A stretch of 64,000 nt of DNA from Embleya scabrispora DSM 41855 (lineage in GTDB: Bacteria > Actinomycetota > Actinomycetes > Streptomycetales > Streptomycetaceae), in contig NZ_KB889685.1 of the NCBI RefSeq assembly GCF_000372745.1, positions 1 to 64,000 on the forward strand, in the 5' to 3' direction. The notes under the pieces were generated by a model, which had not been told where the DNA came from, did not search any database, and saw only the letters and a program-made list of their open reading frames with translations. How positions within the stretch are numbered: the stretch's first letter is position 1; each line of letters opens with the position of its first letter. Position numbers and translations under genes: made by a program. Of the stretch, positions 37,769 to 49,407 are shown in pieces.

Positions 37769-38980
37769 ATGCCCAACTTCCGCAAACACCGGCGCCTCGC
37801 GGCAGTGTGCGCCGCGCTCGCCCTCACCGCAGGCGCAGGCGCCGCCTATGCCGAGAGCCGTCCTGCCGCTCCCCACGTCTCCGCCCCGGTGAGCGCGGGC
37901 CCCGCCGCAGCGCCTGCCAAGGTGTCCTTCAATGTCGTCAGTGACGTGCAGGGCGACCTAGCGGACTTCGGCCGCGCACTCGACCAGATGAAGGTGATCA
38001 ACCCGAACAGCGGCGCGCTCGTCGTCAACGGCGACATCACCCCGCGCGGCTACAAGTCCGAGTACGACCAGGTGAAGCAGGTCCTGAACACGCGTCCGCA
38101 CCCGGCGAACACGTTCTTCACGATCGGCAACCACGAGTTCTACGTGCCCAAGTACTGCAATCCGGACAAGCTGTGTCAGGAGACCTGGCCCAACGGCACC
38201 ACCGAGCAGTCGCTCTTCCAAAACTTCTACGACTTCACCGGGCTCGACAAGGTCTATTACGAGCGCGTCGTCGACGGCGTCCCGATGCTGTTCCTCGGCA
38301 CCGAGAAGTACATGAAGTACAGCGACCCCACCAAGTGGGACGAGGTGTGGTTCAGCGAGGAGCAACTGACCTGGCTGGAGCAGCGGATGAACTACTGGGA
38401 GGCGCAGGGCAAGCCGACCTTCGTGTTCTCGCACCACGTCCTGCCGGACACGGTCTCGGGCACGCGTAACAAGCTCTACAAGTCGGACTACCTCCAAGCC
38501 GACCGGATCATGAAGATCCTGGGTGCCCACAAGGACGCCGTGCTGTTCACATCGCACACGCACTGGGATCTGAACCTGTCCGACTGGGCCGTGCGCAAGG
38601 TCGTGCCGGGGACGGGCAACCTCGAGGGCTTCACCGTCGTCAACACCGGTGCCGTTCAGACCCAGTGGACCGACGACGGTTCGGGCGGCGAGAGCGCGCT
38701 GAGCGGCTTGGAGAACAGCGGGCTCCAGGTCGAGGTCGCAAACGACCGGGTGACGATCAAGGCCCGAGACTTCCGGCGCAACCAGTGGGTCAAGGAGATG
38801 AACGTCCCGCTGCACACCAAGTGCGCGGCGGCCAAGCCGTGGACCGAGTCGATGACGTACACGAACGGCGACACCGTCGTGTGGAACAACCACACGTGGC
38901 GTGCCAAGTGGTGGACGCGTGGCGAGGCGCCGGGCACGACCGGCCAGTGGGGCGTGTGGGAGGACCAGGGCGCTTGCTGA
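37769..38980 (+). CDS. Secreted metallophosphoesterase with C-terminal chitin-binding-like domain
   Basis: 403 residues. Signal peptide (1-29, cleavage after AAYA). The calcineurin-like phosphoesterase domain (about 50-310) has SDVQGDLADF (Gln where family members usually have His), VNGDITPRG, IGNHEFY, SHHVLP and FTSHTHWDLN as metal ligands. Residues about 355-403 (PWTESMTYTNGDTVVWNNHTWRAKWWTRGEAPG) match CBM5/12-type carbohydrate-binding modules, suggesting binding to chitin or cell wall. ATG at 37769 preceded by CGAGGA. Substrate unknown. Confidence 0.88.
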   Translation: MPNFRKHRRLAAVCAALALTAGAGAAYAESRPAAPHVSAPVSAGPAAAPAKVSFNVVSDVQGDLADFGRALDQMKVINPNSGALVVNGDITPRGYKSEYDQVKQVLNTRPHPANTFFTIGNHEFYVPKYCNPDKLCQETWPNGTTEQSLFQNFYDFTGLDKVYYERVVDGVPMLFLGTEKYMKYSDPTKWDEVWFSEEQLTWLEQRMNYWEAQGKPTFVFSHHVLPDTVSGTRNKLYKSDYLQADRIMKILGAHKDAVLFTSHTHWDLNLSDWAVRKVVPGTGNLEGFTVVNTGAVQTQWTDDGSGGESALSGLENSGLQVEVANDRVTIKARDFRRNQWVKEMNVPLHTKCAAAKPWTESMTYTNGDTVVWNNHTWRAKWWTRGEAPGTTGQWGVWEDQGAC

Positions 38981-38999
38981 TCGCCCACGACAAGACCTG

Positions 39000-39038
39000 A
39001 AGGGGTGGGGTCGTCGGCGGCGGCCGGTCCCACCCTTT
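39000..39038 (+). terminator. Probable terminator after the metallophosphoesterase
   Basis: 10-bp stem with one wobble pair (39000-39009 with 39029-39038) and TTT at the end, 19 nt after the stop codon. The remaining 39039-39275 stretch shows no gene. Confidence 0.5.
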
Positions 39039-39275
39039 CGGCAACCCCGGTGGCACCTCGCGGCTTGACGCATTCGGCGCAGGCCCGTGAAGCCCACGCC
39101 GCATGCGGTCGCAGGTGGCTGCGGCTCCTTCTGCGGCGGCATTCCGCAATCCGGCAAACCGCTATGGCGCGCCACGGCAGTCAGGCCGTCCGGGCCGGTC
39201 GTGGCCGCGGTCACGAAAGGCGAAGGCGACCCGACCGATCACTTCACTCGTCAAGTCGAGATCCTTGCGGGCCGC

Positions 39276-40196
39276 TCAATGGCCGACCGCCGGCGATGGG
39301 GACATACGCGGATCGCTTCGTGTGAGGCTCCGGCCCCCGCCACGGTCTCCAGGCGTCCGCGCCGGGCCGACCATCGGGTCGATACGCACAAGCGTGAGGT
39401 CCCCCTTGTCGAGTATGCCCGCCCGCCGTCGCGCGGCTGCCCACCGGGCGAGTTCGCGAGGACTTCCCGCCGCGGGCTCGCGCAGTTCCTCCCATGGCCG
39501 CCCACCTGCCAGCGCGGTGCGCAGGAACCACGCGCCGGCCGTGTCGTTGGCGACGTACAACAGATCGCGGTCGGTCCAGGTACCGCGCGCGCACCGCACC
39601 CGCCGTGCCACCGCAGCGGGGTCCGCGCCGTTGCTGGTCGCGACATCGGGCCGTCGGGAGGAGGGAAACACCCGCCAAAGCCGGTCGCCGCGGACCTGGA
39701 AGAGATAGGCGTCGCCGAGCACCGCGGCCGCCCATTGGCCCCGTCCGGACAGCCACGGATGCGGCGCGACGTGCGCGGCGAGCACCGCGGAAGCATGTGC
39801 TCCACGCTCCAACTTGCGCAGTTCGTAGGGCTGTACGGGCATGCCGCGCCGATCCCGCTCGACCAGATAGCGCCTGGTCAGCTCGGGCCATCGGTCCGCC
39901 GCGCGCGCCAGCACGTCGGCGAAGCCCGTTCCCCCACACAGGAGCGGAGTGGGCGCCGCGCCGCAGGCTCGCACCAGGAGTTCGGCCCAGCGCCGGGCGA
40001 GCAGACTCTCCGCGGCGCCGTCCGCGAGAGCCACCCGTAGCGCGCCCGGCCGGTCCACTCGGGCGCGCCTGCACGCGGGTCCGGCCGGCGGCAGAAACCC
40101 CCGCCCGGCCCCGTCGCCGACCCAGACCGCGTCCTCGTACTCCAGAGGTTCGCCTTCGTACCGGTGCAGCGCCAGGACCGTGACGTTCGCGCGCAC
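39276..40196 (-). CDS. PP2C-like protein of unknown function, downstream of siderophore synthetase
   Basis: 306 residues, soluble. The N-terminal half resembles the PP2C phosphatase core of a streptomycete subgroup: VTVLALHRYEGEPLEYEDAVWVGD followed by RVALADGAAESLLARRWAELLVRAC, where PP2C has DGhGG. GDAYLFQVRGDRLWRVFPSSR fits a later PP2C strand. Metal ligands are only partly conserved, so phosphatase activity is doubtful. GTG at 40196 with AGGAG upstream. It starts 34 nt after the IucA/IucC gene on the same strand, implying co-transcription and perhaps a role in iron-limited growth. Confidence 0.65.
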   Translation of the reverse strand: MRANVTVLALHRYEGEPLEYEDAVWVGDGAGRGFLPPAGPACRRARVDRPGALRVALADGAAESLLARRWAELLVRACGAAPTPLLCGGTGFADVLARAADRWPELTRRYLVERDRRGMPVQPYELRKLERGAHASAVLAAHVAPHPWLSGRGQWAAAVLGDAYLFQVRGDRLWRVFPSSRRPDVATSNGADPAAVARRVRCARGTWTDRDLLYVANDTAGAWFLRTALAGGRPWEELREPAAGSPRELARWAAARRRAGILDKGDLTLVRIDPMVGPARTPGDRGGGRSLTRSDPRMSPSPAVGH

Positions 40197-40230
40197 CGTG
40201 CCGTCTCCTCTGTGGTGGTACGAGAACCGC

Positions 40231-42144
40231 TCAGCCGCGCACGTCCGCAATCGGGTTGGGGATGTCGACGTAGACGGACTGGGTCTCCAACGGAACTTCG
40301 AGTTCGTCGAGACCCGCGACACGGGTGAGCAGATTGGCCTTGCACCGCAGTGTGGCACCGTCGAGGAGGCGGTCCATGAGCGGGCGCCCGGCGGGGTGGT
40401 CCGCACGCGTGCGGATCAGCCGGTCGCGGAAGATCGCGATCAACGCCCCTTCGTCGGCCAGCCCTTGTGCGCCCATCGCGCCGACAAGGCCGAGTACGTT
40501 GTTGATCGCGAGGTAGTAGCCGAGCCGTTCGTCGATCACGTGGTCGGAGCACCAGGTGCCCAGGTCCCGGCCCGCGCCGGGGAGCCAACGGGCCAGCCGT
40601 GCACCACGTTCGGCCGAGAAGTAGTAGCCCTGATTGCCGCGGTAGCGCCCGCCGATGGGTCGGCCGTCCGTGTCCAGTACGACCAGGGTGTTCTGTTGAT
40701 GCGCCTCCAGCCCGAGGCCATACTCCCCGTGCAGCCACAGGATCGGCGCGACCAGGACGTCCAGGTAGCGGCGGAACCACGATTCGGCGGTCTCCCGCAG
40801 CGGCGTCGCGGTGCGTGCGGCGAGCGCATACAGCACGTCGGCGAGCAGCGACCTCCCCCGCTGCAGGTCGGGCCGCGGCGCAGCCAGCCCCGCGATGCAG
40901 TGCACGCGATCACGCGGGCCGAACGGGTTGTCCCGCACCACGAGTTCGAGCCCCGACTCGCCACGACCACCGGGGATGTCGACGGCGATCCAACCGAGAT
41001 CGCGCAGCACATCGAAGCCGGGATGGGCGGAGTGCATGACGCGCTTGAGGCCGGCGTCGAGCATCCGGTGCACGGCGAGACCTCGGCGCAGTTCGCTGCG
41101 GTGGTTCTCCCGACGGGAGTTGGTGATCTCGACGCCGAGCGAGGTTTTGAGCATGACGGGCGCGCCGGTGCGGTACACGGTGCGCAGCGAGGAGGTCGCC
41201 GACCACGCGGGCCCACCGGGGCCCAGGTCGCGGAGCAGGCCACGTTCCAAGAGGGCGGCGACGCCGGGCCTACTCAACACGTCGCGGGCTTGCCATGGGT
41301 GCGCCGGCAGCGCGACCATGCCCGGCGGCAGGCTTACGTCACCTTCGGCGAGCCCGGCGAGCACGACCGGTACGGGACGCCCCAGATCGCCGTCGTGGAC
41401 CGCGACGGAGGGATCGACGGCGAACCAGTGCAGCGGGAACGAACCACGCAATTCCGGCGAGTAGCGAGGCGATGAGGGTCCGTACATGCCCTGGCGGGAC
41501 GCCGGCGAGGGATGCATCGGATGGCCGAGCACAATCGACTGCTCGGTGCACATGAACGGCGTCGTGCCGGGAATGTCCTCGGGCGCCTTGCGGCGCTCGG
41601 CGAGGTGGTGTGCGATCCGCCGGGTCGAGTCGATCACCCGATCGGTCATGTCGGCGATCGCGGTGATCGAGCCGACCCGCCCGTGCGCCGCCTCGATCGC
41701 AAGCAGCACGGCCAGCGTGGTTGCGTCGAGTGCGACGCCGCTGCTCAGTCGGACCGGCCCGAAGCGGTGCATGCCGGTTTCCGAGCGATACAGGATCGGC
41801 GCGACGACGGTACTGGCGGTCGCGGGCAGCGGTAGCCGTAAAGGACCGTCCACCGGGACTGCCGTGCCGCTTTCGCGGATGCGGCAACGCAGCAGATTCT
41901 CGATGGCTGCGTGGTCGGCGGCACGTGCGGGTACCGGGTCGAGCAGTGGGTCGCTCGATACGTGGTCATCGGTGCCGATGTGTCGCGCGGCGCCGAGTAC
42001 TGCGCCGGGGCGCGGGTGTTCGAATTCGAGATGGGCCGGGTGGGCTCGCGCGGGCGAGGGTTCGTCCCCGGCCGGGCCCGGAATGGGCTTTCGAGGGCTG
42101 CCCGGTCGCGCCGGCTCCGGAAGCGCCTCCGCGGATGTCGACAT
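40231..42144 (-). CDS. IucA/IucC-family (NIS) siderophore synthetase
   Basis: 637-residue ATP-dependent synthetase that condenses a carboxylic acid with an amine or alcohol in NRPS-independent siderophore assembly. Visible family blocks are LPAHPWQARDVL, the ATP-binding KTSLGVEITNSRRENHRSELRRG, and EAHQQNTLVVLD in the palm. The C-terminal FhuF-like part (about 500-637) has WCSDHVIDERLGYYLAINN. ATG at 42144 is chosen for GGGGAGG upstream. No decarboxylase, monooxygenase or siderophore receptor is adjacent, so precursors must come from elsewhere. I see no iron box upstream. Confidence 0.92.
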   Translation of the reverse strand: MSTSAEALPEPARPGSPRKPIPGPAGDEPSPARAHPAHLEFEHPRPGAVLGAARHIGTDDHVSSDPLLDPVPARAADHAAIENLLRCRIRESGTAVPVDGPLRLPLPATASTVVAPILYRSETGMHRFGPVRLSSGVALDATTLAVLLAIEAAHGRVGSITAIADMTDRVIDSTRRIAHHLAERRKAPEDIPGTTPFMCTEQSIVLGHPMHPSPASRQGMYGPSSPRYSPELRGSFPLHWFAVDPSVAVHDGDLGRPVPVVLAGLAEGDVSLPPGMVALPAHPWQARDVLSRPGVAALLERGLLRDLGPGGPAWSATSSLRTVYRTGAPVMLKTSLGVEITNSRRENHRSELRRGLAVHRMLDAGLKRVMHSAHPGFDVLRDLGWIAVDIPGGRGESGLELVVRDNPFGPRDRVHCIAGLAAPRPDLQRGRSLLADVLYALAARTATPLRETAESWFRRYLDVLVAPILWLHGEYGLGLEAHQQNTLVVLDTDGRPIGGRYRGNQGYYFSAERGARLARWLPGAGRDLGTWCSDHVIDERLGYYLAINNVLGLVGAMGAQGLADEGALIAIFRDRLIRTRADHPAGRPLMDRLLDGATLRCKANLLTRVAGLDELEVPLETQSVYVDIPNPIADVRG

Positions 42145-43170
42145 GTGCGGTACGTACCTCCCCTGGGTCTGCACGGCCGTGGGTCGGGCGACGGTTCGAA
42201 TCGTGGACGCGGCCCGTTCGCCACCGCTCCGAGGGACGTTCACCGTACGGCAATCCGCCGGTTATCAGAATCATGTCCCGCATCGGGCTCCCGTGTGCGG
42301 GCTTTGCGTGATGGCAACCCCTTGTCGTGATCCGCGACGTCTGCGGTCGCCAACCCCTCTGCGGACCCGACCCGTTGTGCCGATGTCGTCATCGAACAGC
42401 CGCGGGGGCTCGTCACCACCGTACGAACGCCTCCATAAGAGCGATGTCAGGTACCGGACATGGCGGTTCCGGTGCGGTTTCGCGTTCCCCGGATGAGGAT
42501 GCCATCGGGACGAGTGGACCGTGGCGGGTCCGCCGGCCTGCCCGGATCGTCGATGCGGGCGATCGATACCGAACGGGTTGCACATCTCGCACCCACAAGG
42601 AGTTTGCGCCATTTTTGATGGATCGGGGTACTGGTGCCAAATATGGTCGCCGTAATCCCCTCGTTCCGTTGAACGTCACCATGGACCGACTGCCTGCGGT
42701 TACGATACGAACGCTCCTGTGTCGTAGGCATCGAGGGCCGTAACCGGCCCCTCCTCCCGCCCGTCCGCGCACCCACCCGCAGACTGCCCTGCCGACGTGG
42801 CGGGGCGCCGTCGCCGGCCGAGCGTCGACCGACGAGATCCCTCGCACGTTCGTTTCGCTCTCGTACAGGCTGCGACTGTCGATCCGCGCTGCGGCGAAGG
42901 CGGTGGTGAGTACGTGCAATTGACGCTGATCATTGCCTCGATCGGGTGAATGACGACCGTGGCGAACGTGCTCCTTTGAGGTGGCCTTGTTGTCGACCGG
43001 CGCCGGCGCTCCGAACACTCGGACCCTGTCGGGCGTTTCGGCAATGAGATGGGGTCGTTGAAGGACCAACGGGCGCGCCGTGAACACCACCGACCCTGGA
43101 CCGAGGACGGCGACGGGTTGCGAGGCGAGGAGTACTGGGAGGGCGGGGACGATGAAACGGGCGCGCGGAC
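42145..43170. other. Gene-poor kilobase
   Basis: No convincing gene on either strand. The 42580-42720 part is clearly lower in GC than its surroundings. Open frames here give Arg/Thr/Pro-rich shadows without ribosome binding sites. It holds the control region of the siderophore synthetase at its left end. Confidence 0.5.
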
Positions 43171-43593
43171 TCAGGCGACCGGCCACGGCAGGATCACCCA
43201 CAGGGTCTTGCCGTCCGGGTGTGCCTCGATGTGGATCTGGCCGCCGAATTCGGTGACGATGTTGCGCACGATGAGCAGGCCTCGACCGGAGGTGTCGTCG
43301 ACCGTTTCCAACAGGGCGACCGGACGGTAGGGGTGGCGGTCGCGTACTCCCAACCACAGCCAGCCGTCGTGCACCGTACAGGTCACCGAGACCTCCGGTG
43401 ACAGTACGGCGGCGTGTTCGACGGAGTTGGTGATCAGCTCGGAGGCGACCAGCTTCAGGGCGTAACCCAGGTCGTGCCCATAGGGCAGCCCCCAGTAGGT
43501 CAGATGGTCCGCGAGAGCTCGTCGGGCCTGGGCGACCGAGGCCGGTTGGGCGGGCAGGGTGAACCAGCAGGATCGCTCGTATCCCGTTCCCAT
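43171..43593 (-). CDS. RsbW/SpoIIAB-like ATP-binding protein (anti-sigma regulatory kinase family)
   Basis: 140-residue GHKL ATPase-fold protein. N-box ELITNSVEHA (about residues 52-61), G1 box DTSGRGLLIVRN (about 100), G2-like DGKTLWVIL at the C-terminus. Family members bind anti-anti-sigma factors or sigma factors; actinomycetes carry dozens of such orphans. ATG at 43593 preceded by GGGGTGAC. No partner (STAS or SpoIIE gene) is adjacent. Confidence 0.9.
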   Translation of the reverse strand: MGTGYERSCWFTLPAQPASVAQARRALADHLTYWGLPYGHDLGYALKLVASELITNSVEHAAVLSPEVSVTCTVHDGWLWLGVRDRHPYRPVALLETVDDTSGRGLLIVRNIVTEFGGQIHIEAHPDGKTLWVILPWPVA

Positions 43594-43712
43594 GTCACCC
43601 CTTTCGGCACCGCGCCTCAGCGTACTGACCGGCGCGCTTGCGGGCGCACGGTTGACGATTCGTCATATCGCTACGATTCGATGATCGGTCGCGTGTGTGA
43701 GTGAAGGTCGAC

Positions 43713-43754
43713 ATGGGCAAGACCATCGCAGTCCACGTCCCTCCCGGCGTGTGA
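43713..43754 (+). CDS. Possible 13-codon mini-ORF
   Basis: ATG GGC AAG ... GTG TGA, encoding MGKTIAVHVPPGV, with GTGAAGG 5 nt upstream of the ATG and an AT-richer TTGACG-containing region before it. The length is at the edge of credibility. It could be a leader peptide or chance. Confidence 0.2.
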   Translation: MGKTIAVHVPPGV

Positions 43755-43832
43755 TTGTGAGCGCCGAACAGCGGCATTCCTCTGCGAATGACCGGATTGT
43801 GCACGGTGCGGATTCCAGAAGGGTGACTACCT

Positions 43833-44333
43833 GTGGTGGAAGATCTCGATGCCGTCGAACAGGCCATGTTGGCCAACCTTCTCGACGGTCGGCGGCCTCG
43901 TCGGCGCAGCTCGGAGACGCCGACCCGGTCCAATCGACAACACCAGCCCCCGCAGCAGCAGCGCCGTCAGGCGCAGTCGGCTCCGCGTGCGGTCATTCCA
44001 GCGCCGGCGCCCACCGCGGCACCCAATCGAGACGCTACGCGCGTTCTCGACATCGGCCGCGTGATCAAGCAGATCGACCCCCGGACCACGCCCGAGCAAC
44101 GACACGCGATGGCGACTAGTTGGACCCAGATGGACATGACGGCCGCTCAGGTGCTGGCATGGCTGACCGCCGGCATCCTGCCCACCGAGTACAAGCTGGC
44201 GGCCCTGTGCCTGGAGCGGGGCCTGACCCCGCAGGACATGAAGACCCGTCTGGACGGCGTGCGCGTGGTCGAGCGGCTGCGCAGCGAGGGCGTGGACGGT
44301 GTGGTGGCGCAGTTGCGCAGCGGCGCCGCGTAG
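43833..44333 (+). CDS. Hypothetical protein with disordered N-terminus
   Basis: 166 residues. A short helix (VEDLDAVEQAMLANLLDGRR) leads to a Gln/Arg/Pro-rich disordered part (about 20-65), then a helical domain (66-166: RVLDIGRVIKQIDPRTTPEQ, MTAAQVLAWLTAGILPTEYKLAALCLERGLTPQDMKTRL, VERLRSEGVDGVVAQLRSG). GTG at 43833 preceded by AGAAGG. No family recognised; possibly a small DNA- or protein-binding protein. Upstream of the MFS exporter on the same strand, but the exporter has its own promoter. Confidence 0.65.
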   Translation: MVEDLDAVEQAMLANLLDGRRPRRRSSETPTRSNRQHQPPQQQRRQAQSAPRAVIPAPAPTAAPNRDATRVLDIGRVIKQIDPRTTPEQRHAMATSWTQMDMTAAQVLAWLTAGILPTEYKLAALCLERGLTPQDMKTRLDGVRVVERLRSEGVDGVVAQLRSGAA

Positions 44334-44378
44334 GCGGGCCGCGCCGAGGGGCATCGCAGGCCGGGCCGGTGGTGATCA

Positions 44379-46476
<2,098 letters not shown>

Positions 46477-46545
46477 GCGATGTATTGGAGCGGAGTGTCG
46501 CATTGCCCCGCCCTGCGATCACTCGAACGAGGGACACTGTGTCGC

Positions 46546-47076
46546 ATGAACGAGTGGGAACTGTGGCGCCAGGACGACAACGGCGCGCGTTTCCGGATCC
46601 GGGGATACGCCGATCGCATGGCCGCGATCGCCGGCCGATTGGTGATCGAATCCGGGATGCCGCACAAGCAGTTGTATTGGGTGGCGGGGCCGCCTACCCC
46701 GACCTGCCCCACACCGGGTGATGCGGCGGAGCGGATTGCGGCCCTGTCGGCGGACCACGAGCCGATGGCAGCCGCGTTCCTGGCGTCCTTCCGGCGCGTG
46801 GGGGCATCGTTGTGCGACGACCGCCACATCGACCCCGACACGGTGGCGGCTTTGTTCCAGGTCGCGTGGGAGCAGGCCGAGCCCGGACCGGCGCGCGAAT
46901 ACGAATCCGATGGCAAGTACACGCCCGAGGACGAAGGCGAGCCGGCGCAGGCACCGGCGCTCGACCGCGCACGGGACCATCTGACCCACGCCGCGGCCGT
47001 TTTGCGGGCCCTGGACCCGCACGCGAATCTGCGCCTGCAGGATCTGCTCGACCTCGTCACGCGCATGCCGCGCTGA
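46546..47076 (+). CDS. Hypothetical protein
   Basis: 176 residues, acidic, soluble. The N-terminus MNEWELWRQDDNGARFRIRGYADRMAAIAGRLVIESGMPHKQLYWVAG suggests a small beta domain found in actinomycete SPOR-like or DUF proteins; the C-terminus has a helix LDRARDHLTHAAAVLRALD. ATG at 46546 with GAGGGA upstream at slightly long spacing. 50 nt before the broken kinase gene. Function unknown. Confidence 0.65.
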   Translation: MNEWELWRQDDNGARFRIRGYADRMAAIAGRLVIESGMPHKQLYWVAGPPTPTCPTPGDAAERIAALSADHEPMAAAFLASFRRVGASLCDDRHIDPDTVAALFQVAWEQAEPGPAREYESDGKYTPEDEGEPAQAPALDRARDHLTHAAAVLRALDPHANLRLQDLLDLVTRMPR

Positions 47077-47126
47077 CGTTCCGGTCCCCCAGGGGGCGTG
47101 GACACTCATCGACTCAGGGGGGATCG

Positions 47127-48998
47127 ATGCGCGAGCTTCAGGCCGTTGACCCGCCTCGGATCGGGCCGTACTCGATCCATTCCCGGCTCGGCGCCGGCGG
47201 CATGGGTCGCGTCTACCTCGGCCGTTCGCCCGGCGGGCGGCCGGTCGCGGTCAAGGTGATCCATGCCGAACTCGCCCAGGATCCCGACTTCCGGGCCAGG
47301 TTCCGGCGCGAGATCGATGTCGCCAGGCGGGTGCAGGGGTTCTTCACCGCGCCGGTCCTGGACGCCGACGCGGACGCCGACGAGCCGTGGCTGTCCACTG
47401 CCTACATACCCGGGCCGTCGCTGCACGCGCGGTCGCCGAGCAGGGGCCGCTGCCCGTCGAGGCCGTGCGTGTGCCGGCCGGTGGCCTCGCCGAGGCTCTG
47501 GCCGCGCTGCATGCCGCCGGGGTCGTGCACCGCGATCTGAAGCCCTCCAACGTGCTGCCGGCCCAGGACGGCCCGCGCGTGATCGACTTCGGCATCTCAC
47601 GCATCGGTGAGCAGACCGCGCTGACCCGCACAGGCAGCACGGGCAGCACGGTCGGTTCTCCCGGCTACCTCGCCCCCGAGCAGGCCCTCGACGCGGAAGT
47701 GGGGCCACCCGGGGACGTGTTCGCACTCGGCGGCGTGCTGGCCTACGCCTCCACCGGGCGCCCGCCATTCGGCGGCGGCCGGGTGGAGGCGGTGGTGTAT
47801 CGCGTGGTCCACGGCGAGCCGGACCTGGACGGCGTCCCTCACGAGTTGCGCGGTCTGATCCAGTCCTGTCTGGCCAAGGAACCTGCGGACCGCCCGCCTG
47901 CGGGACAGGTGTTGACCTACCTCCAGGAACTCGGCGTCGACGCGCACGCGGCGCCCGATGCCTGGCTCCCGGAGGCCGTCACCACGATGCTCCCGCCGCA
48001 TCAGGCCCCCATCGGCGGCCCACCCGAGCTCACGCCCGGGCCGGCGCGCCCGCCCTCGGTCCCACCCTCGCCGAGGCCGCCCGCCGACCTTGCGCCGCCG
48101 TCATTCACCCGCCCGCAACCCGTGCAGACGTTCCACGCGACGCCTCCTGTGCCGCCCCGACCCTCGACCCATCCGGCGACGCACATCTCCTCTCGCGCCG
48201 CGCTGCCGCCGCCCGAGCCCCGCAGTCGCGGTCGTGCCGGGCCGATCGCCGCAGCCGTGGTGGCTTGTCTGCCGGCCGTCGGCACGGCGGTGGCGGTCCC
48301 GAACCTGATCCACGAGGACGCCCGGGCCGCGCGCAGGACGGATCCGCCGACCTCCAAAACCAGCCAGGGCGGCACCACCGCCGCCGCGAACGGCGCTACT
48401 CCCCAAGGCGCCACGTCCACTGCCTCGGCCTCGCTCACGACCCCCGGGCCACGCCCGCCGGCGACACCTCCCAGTGCTGGCCGGTGAGACCCGACACAGC
48501 CGCCTGGGCATCACGTTCGTCGTGCCGACGGGCTGGACGGTCGAGCAGGGTACGGACGGCCCCCACGTGATGTGTGTGCTGCCGCCCACCACGCTTCTGG
48601 GTCGCCCCAACGACGGCTGCGCGGTGGACGGCGTGGAGATCCGCCTGCCCGATCCGCCCGGCGACGAGTGGGGACGGGCGCTGGACCTCGAATCCGGATC
48701 CAGCCGGGTCTGGCAGGGCGACGCCTGGTGCCGCGGGGCAATACCCCGCGGCACCGCGATGACCACGTCATCGACGATCGTCGAACGCGGGTTCCGCCCG
48801 GTCGGACCCAAGACCGCCGATTACCGGCGCTGGTCGGCCGGTTGCGACAACGGCTCGACGTATCACCCTCGGGTGTGGTGGCTGCCGGTCACGAAGCTCT
48901 CCATCGAGACCTTCGCGATGCCGCCGAGTCTGGACGCGACGGTCGATCGGATCGTCGCGTCCTTCGATTTCTCGGGCTATTCGGGAGCCCAGGGTTGA
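47127..48998 (+). pseudogene. Ser/Thr protein kinase gene broken by two compensating frameshifts
   Basis: A Hanks-type receptor kinase read in three pieces. Piece 1 (47127 to about 47430) has the glycine loop LGAGGMGRVYLG and VAVKVIH. Piece 2, one base out of frame (about 47430 to 48487), has HRDLKPSN, DFGIS, GSPGYLAPEQ, a long Pro-rich linker and a membrane helix (GPIAAAVVACLPAVGTAVAV). Piece 3, back in the first frame (about 48474-48998), is the extracellular sensor (LGITFVVPTGWTVEQ ...). A G appears missing in GCGCGGTC at 47427-47434, where a LHAAVAEQ reading would continue the domain. The second shift lies in about 48440-48486. Either a decaying gene or sequencing errors; piece 3 could instead be an independent gene from GTG 48474. 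Confidence 0.75.
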
Positions 48999-49020
48999 CG
49001 ACCACCCGCCATGGCCGCCG

Positions 49021-49407
49021 TCACGGCTTCTCCCAGATTTGGAAGGCCCGAACCGTAAAGGGGACCTCGGGCACGAAGACGCCCTCGCCCGGATACGTGC
49101 TGAAATCCCCTTCGGTGGCGCACTCCCTGCTCTGATACATCGTCACGTAGCGATCCATGCGGTTCGCGAAGGACAGTGCGTCGACCCCGTTGGGCAGTGA
49201 CACGCACTGCTCGACGTTTGCGCCGGTCAGTTCGAAGGTCGCCGCCGGCGCACCCGCGAAGCCCGGCTCGGTCCAAAAGCACACCTGTCCGGGCGAGCAC
49301 AAGGTTGCCGCGGCAGCGGAGGCGGAGGCGCTCGGTGCCCCCACGGTGGTCAACAGGCTCGTGGTCAAGGCCAGCGCGCAGACAAAGCGACGTCGCATGC
49401 GATTCAT
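49021..49407 (-). CDS. Secreted peptidase-inhibitor family I36-like protein
   Basis: 128 residues. Signal peptide MNRMRRRFVCALALTTS..., cleaved after SASA near residue 30. The mature part contains LCSPGQVCFWTEPGFAGAP, the beta-gamma-crystallin-like motif of I36 (SMPI-type) inhibitors, plus two further Cys that could form disulfides, and a final VRAFQIWEKP. ATG at 49407 preceded by GGGAAAG. Probably an extracellular protease inhibitor or structural secreted protein. Confidence 0.8.
   Translation of the reverse strand: MNRMRRRFVCALALTTSLLTTVGAPSASASAAAATLCSPGQVCFWTEPGFAGAPAATFELTGANVEQCVSLPNGVDALSFANRMDRYVTMYQSRECATEGDFSTYPGEGVFVPEVPFTVRAFQIWEKP

Noticed and set aside
42160..42300. Iron box before the siderophore synthetase
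   Set aside because: Searched by eye for TTAGG/CCTAA half-sites; none with acceptable match.
42327..43357. Several open frames on both strands in the gene-poor kilobase
   Set aside because: Arg/Thr/Pro-rich proteins, no ribosome binding sites, poor codon bias.
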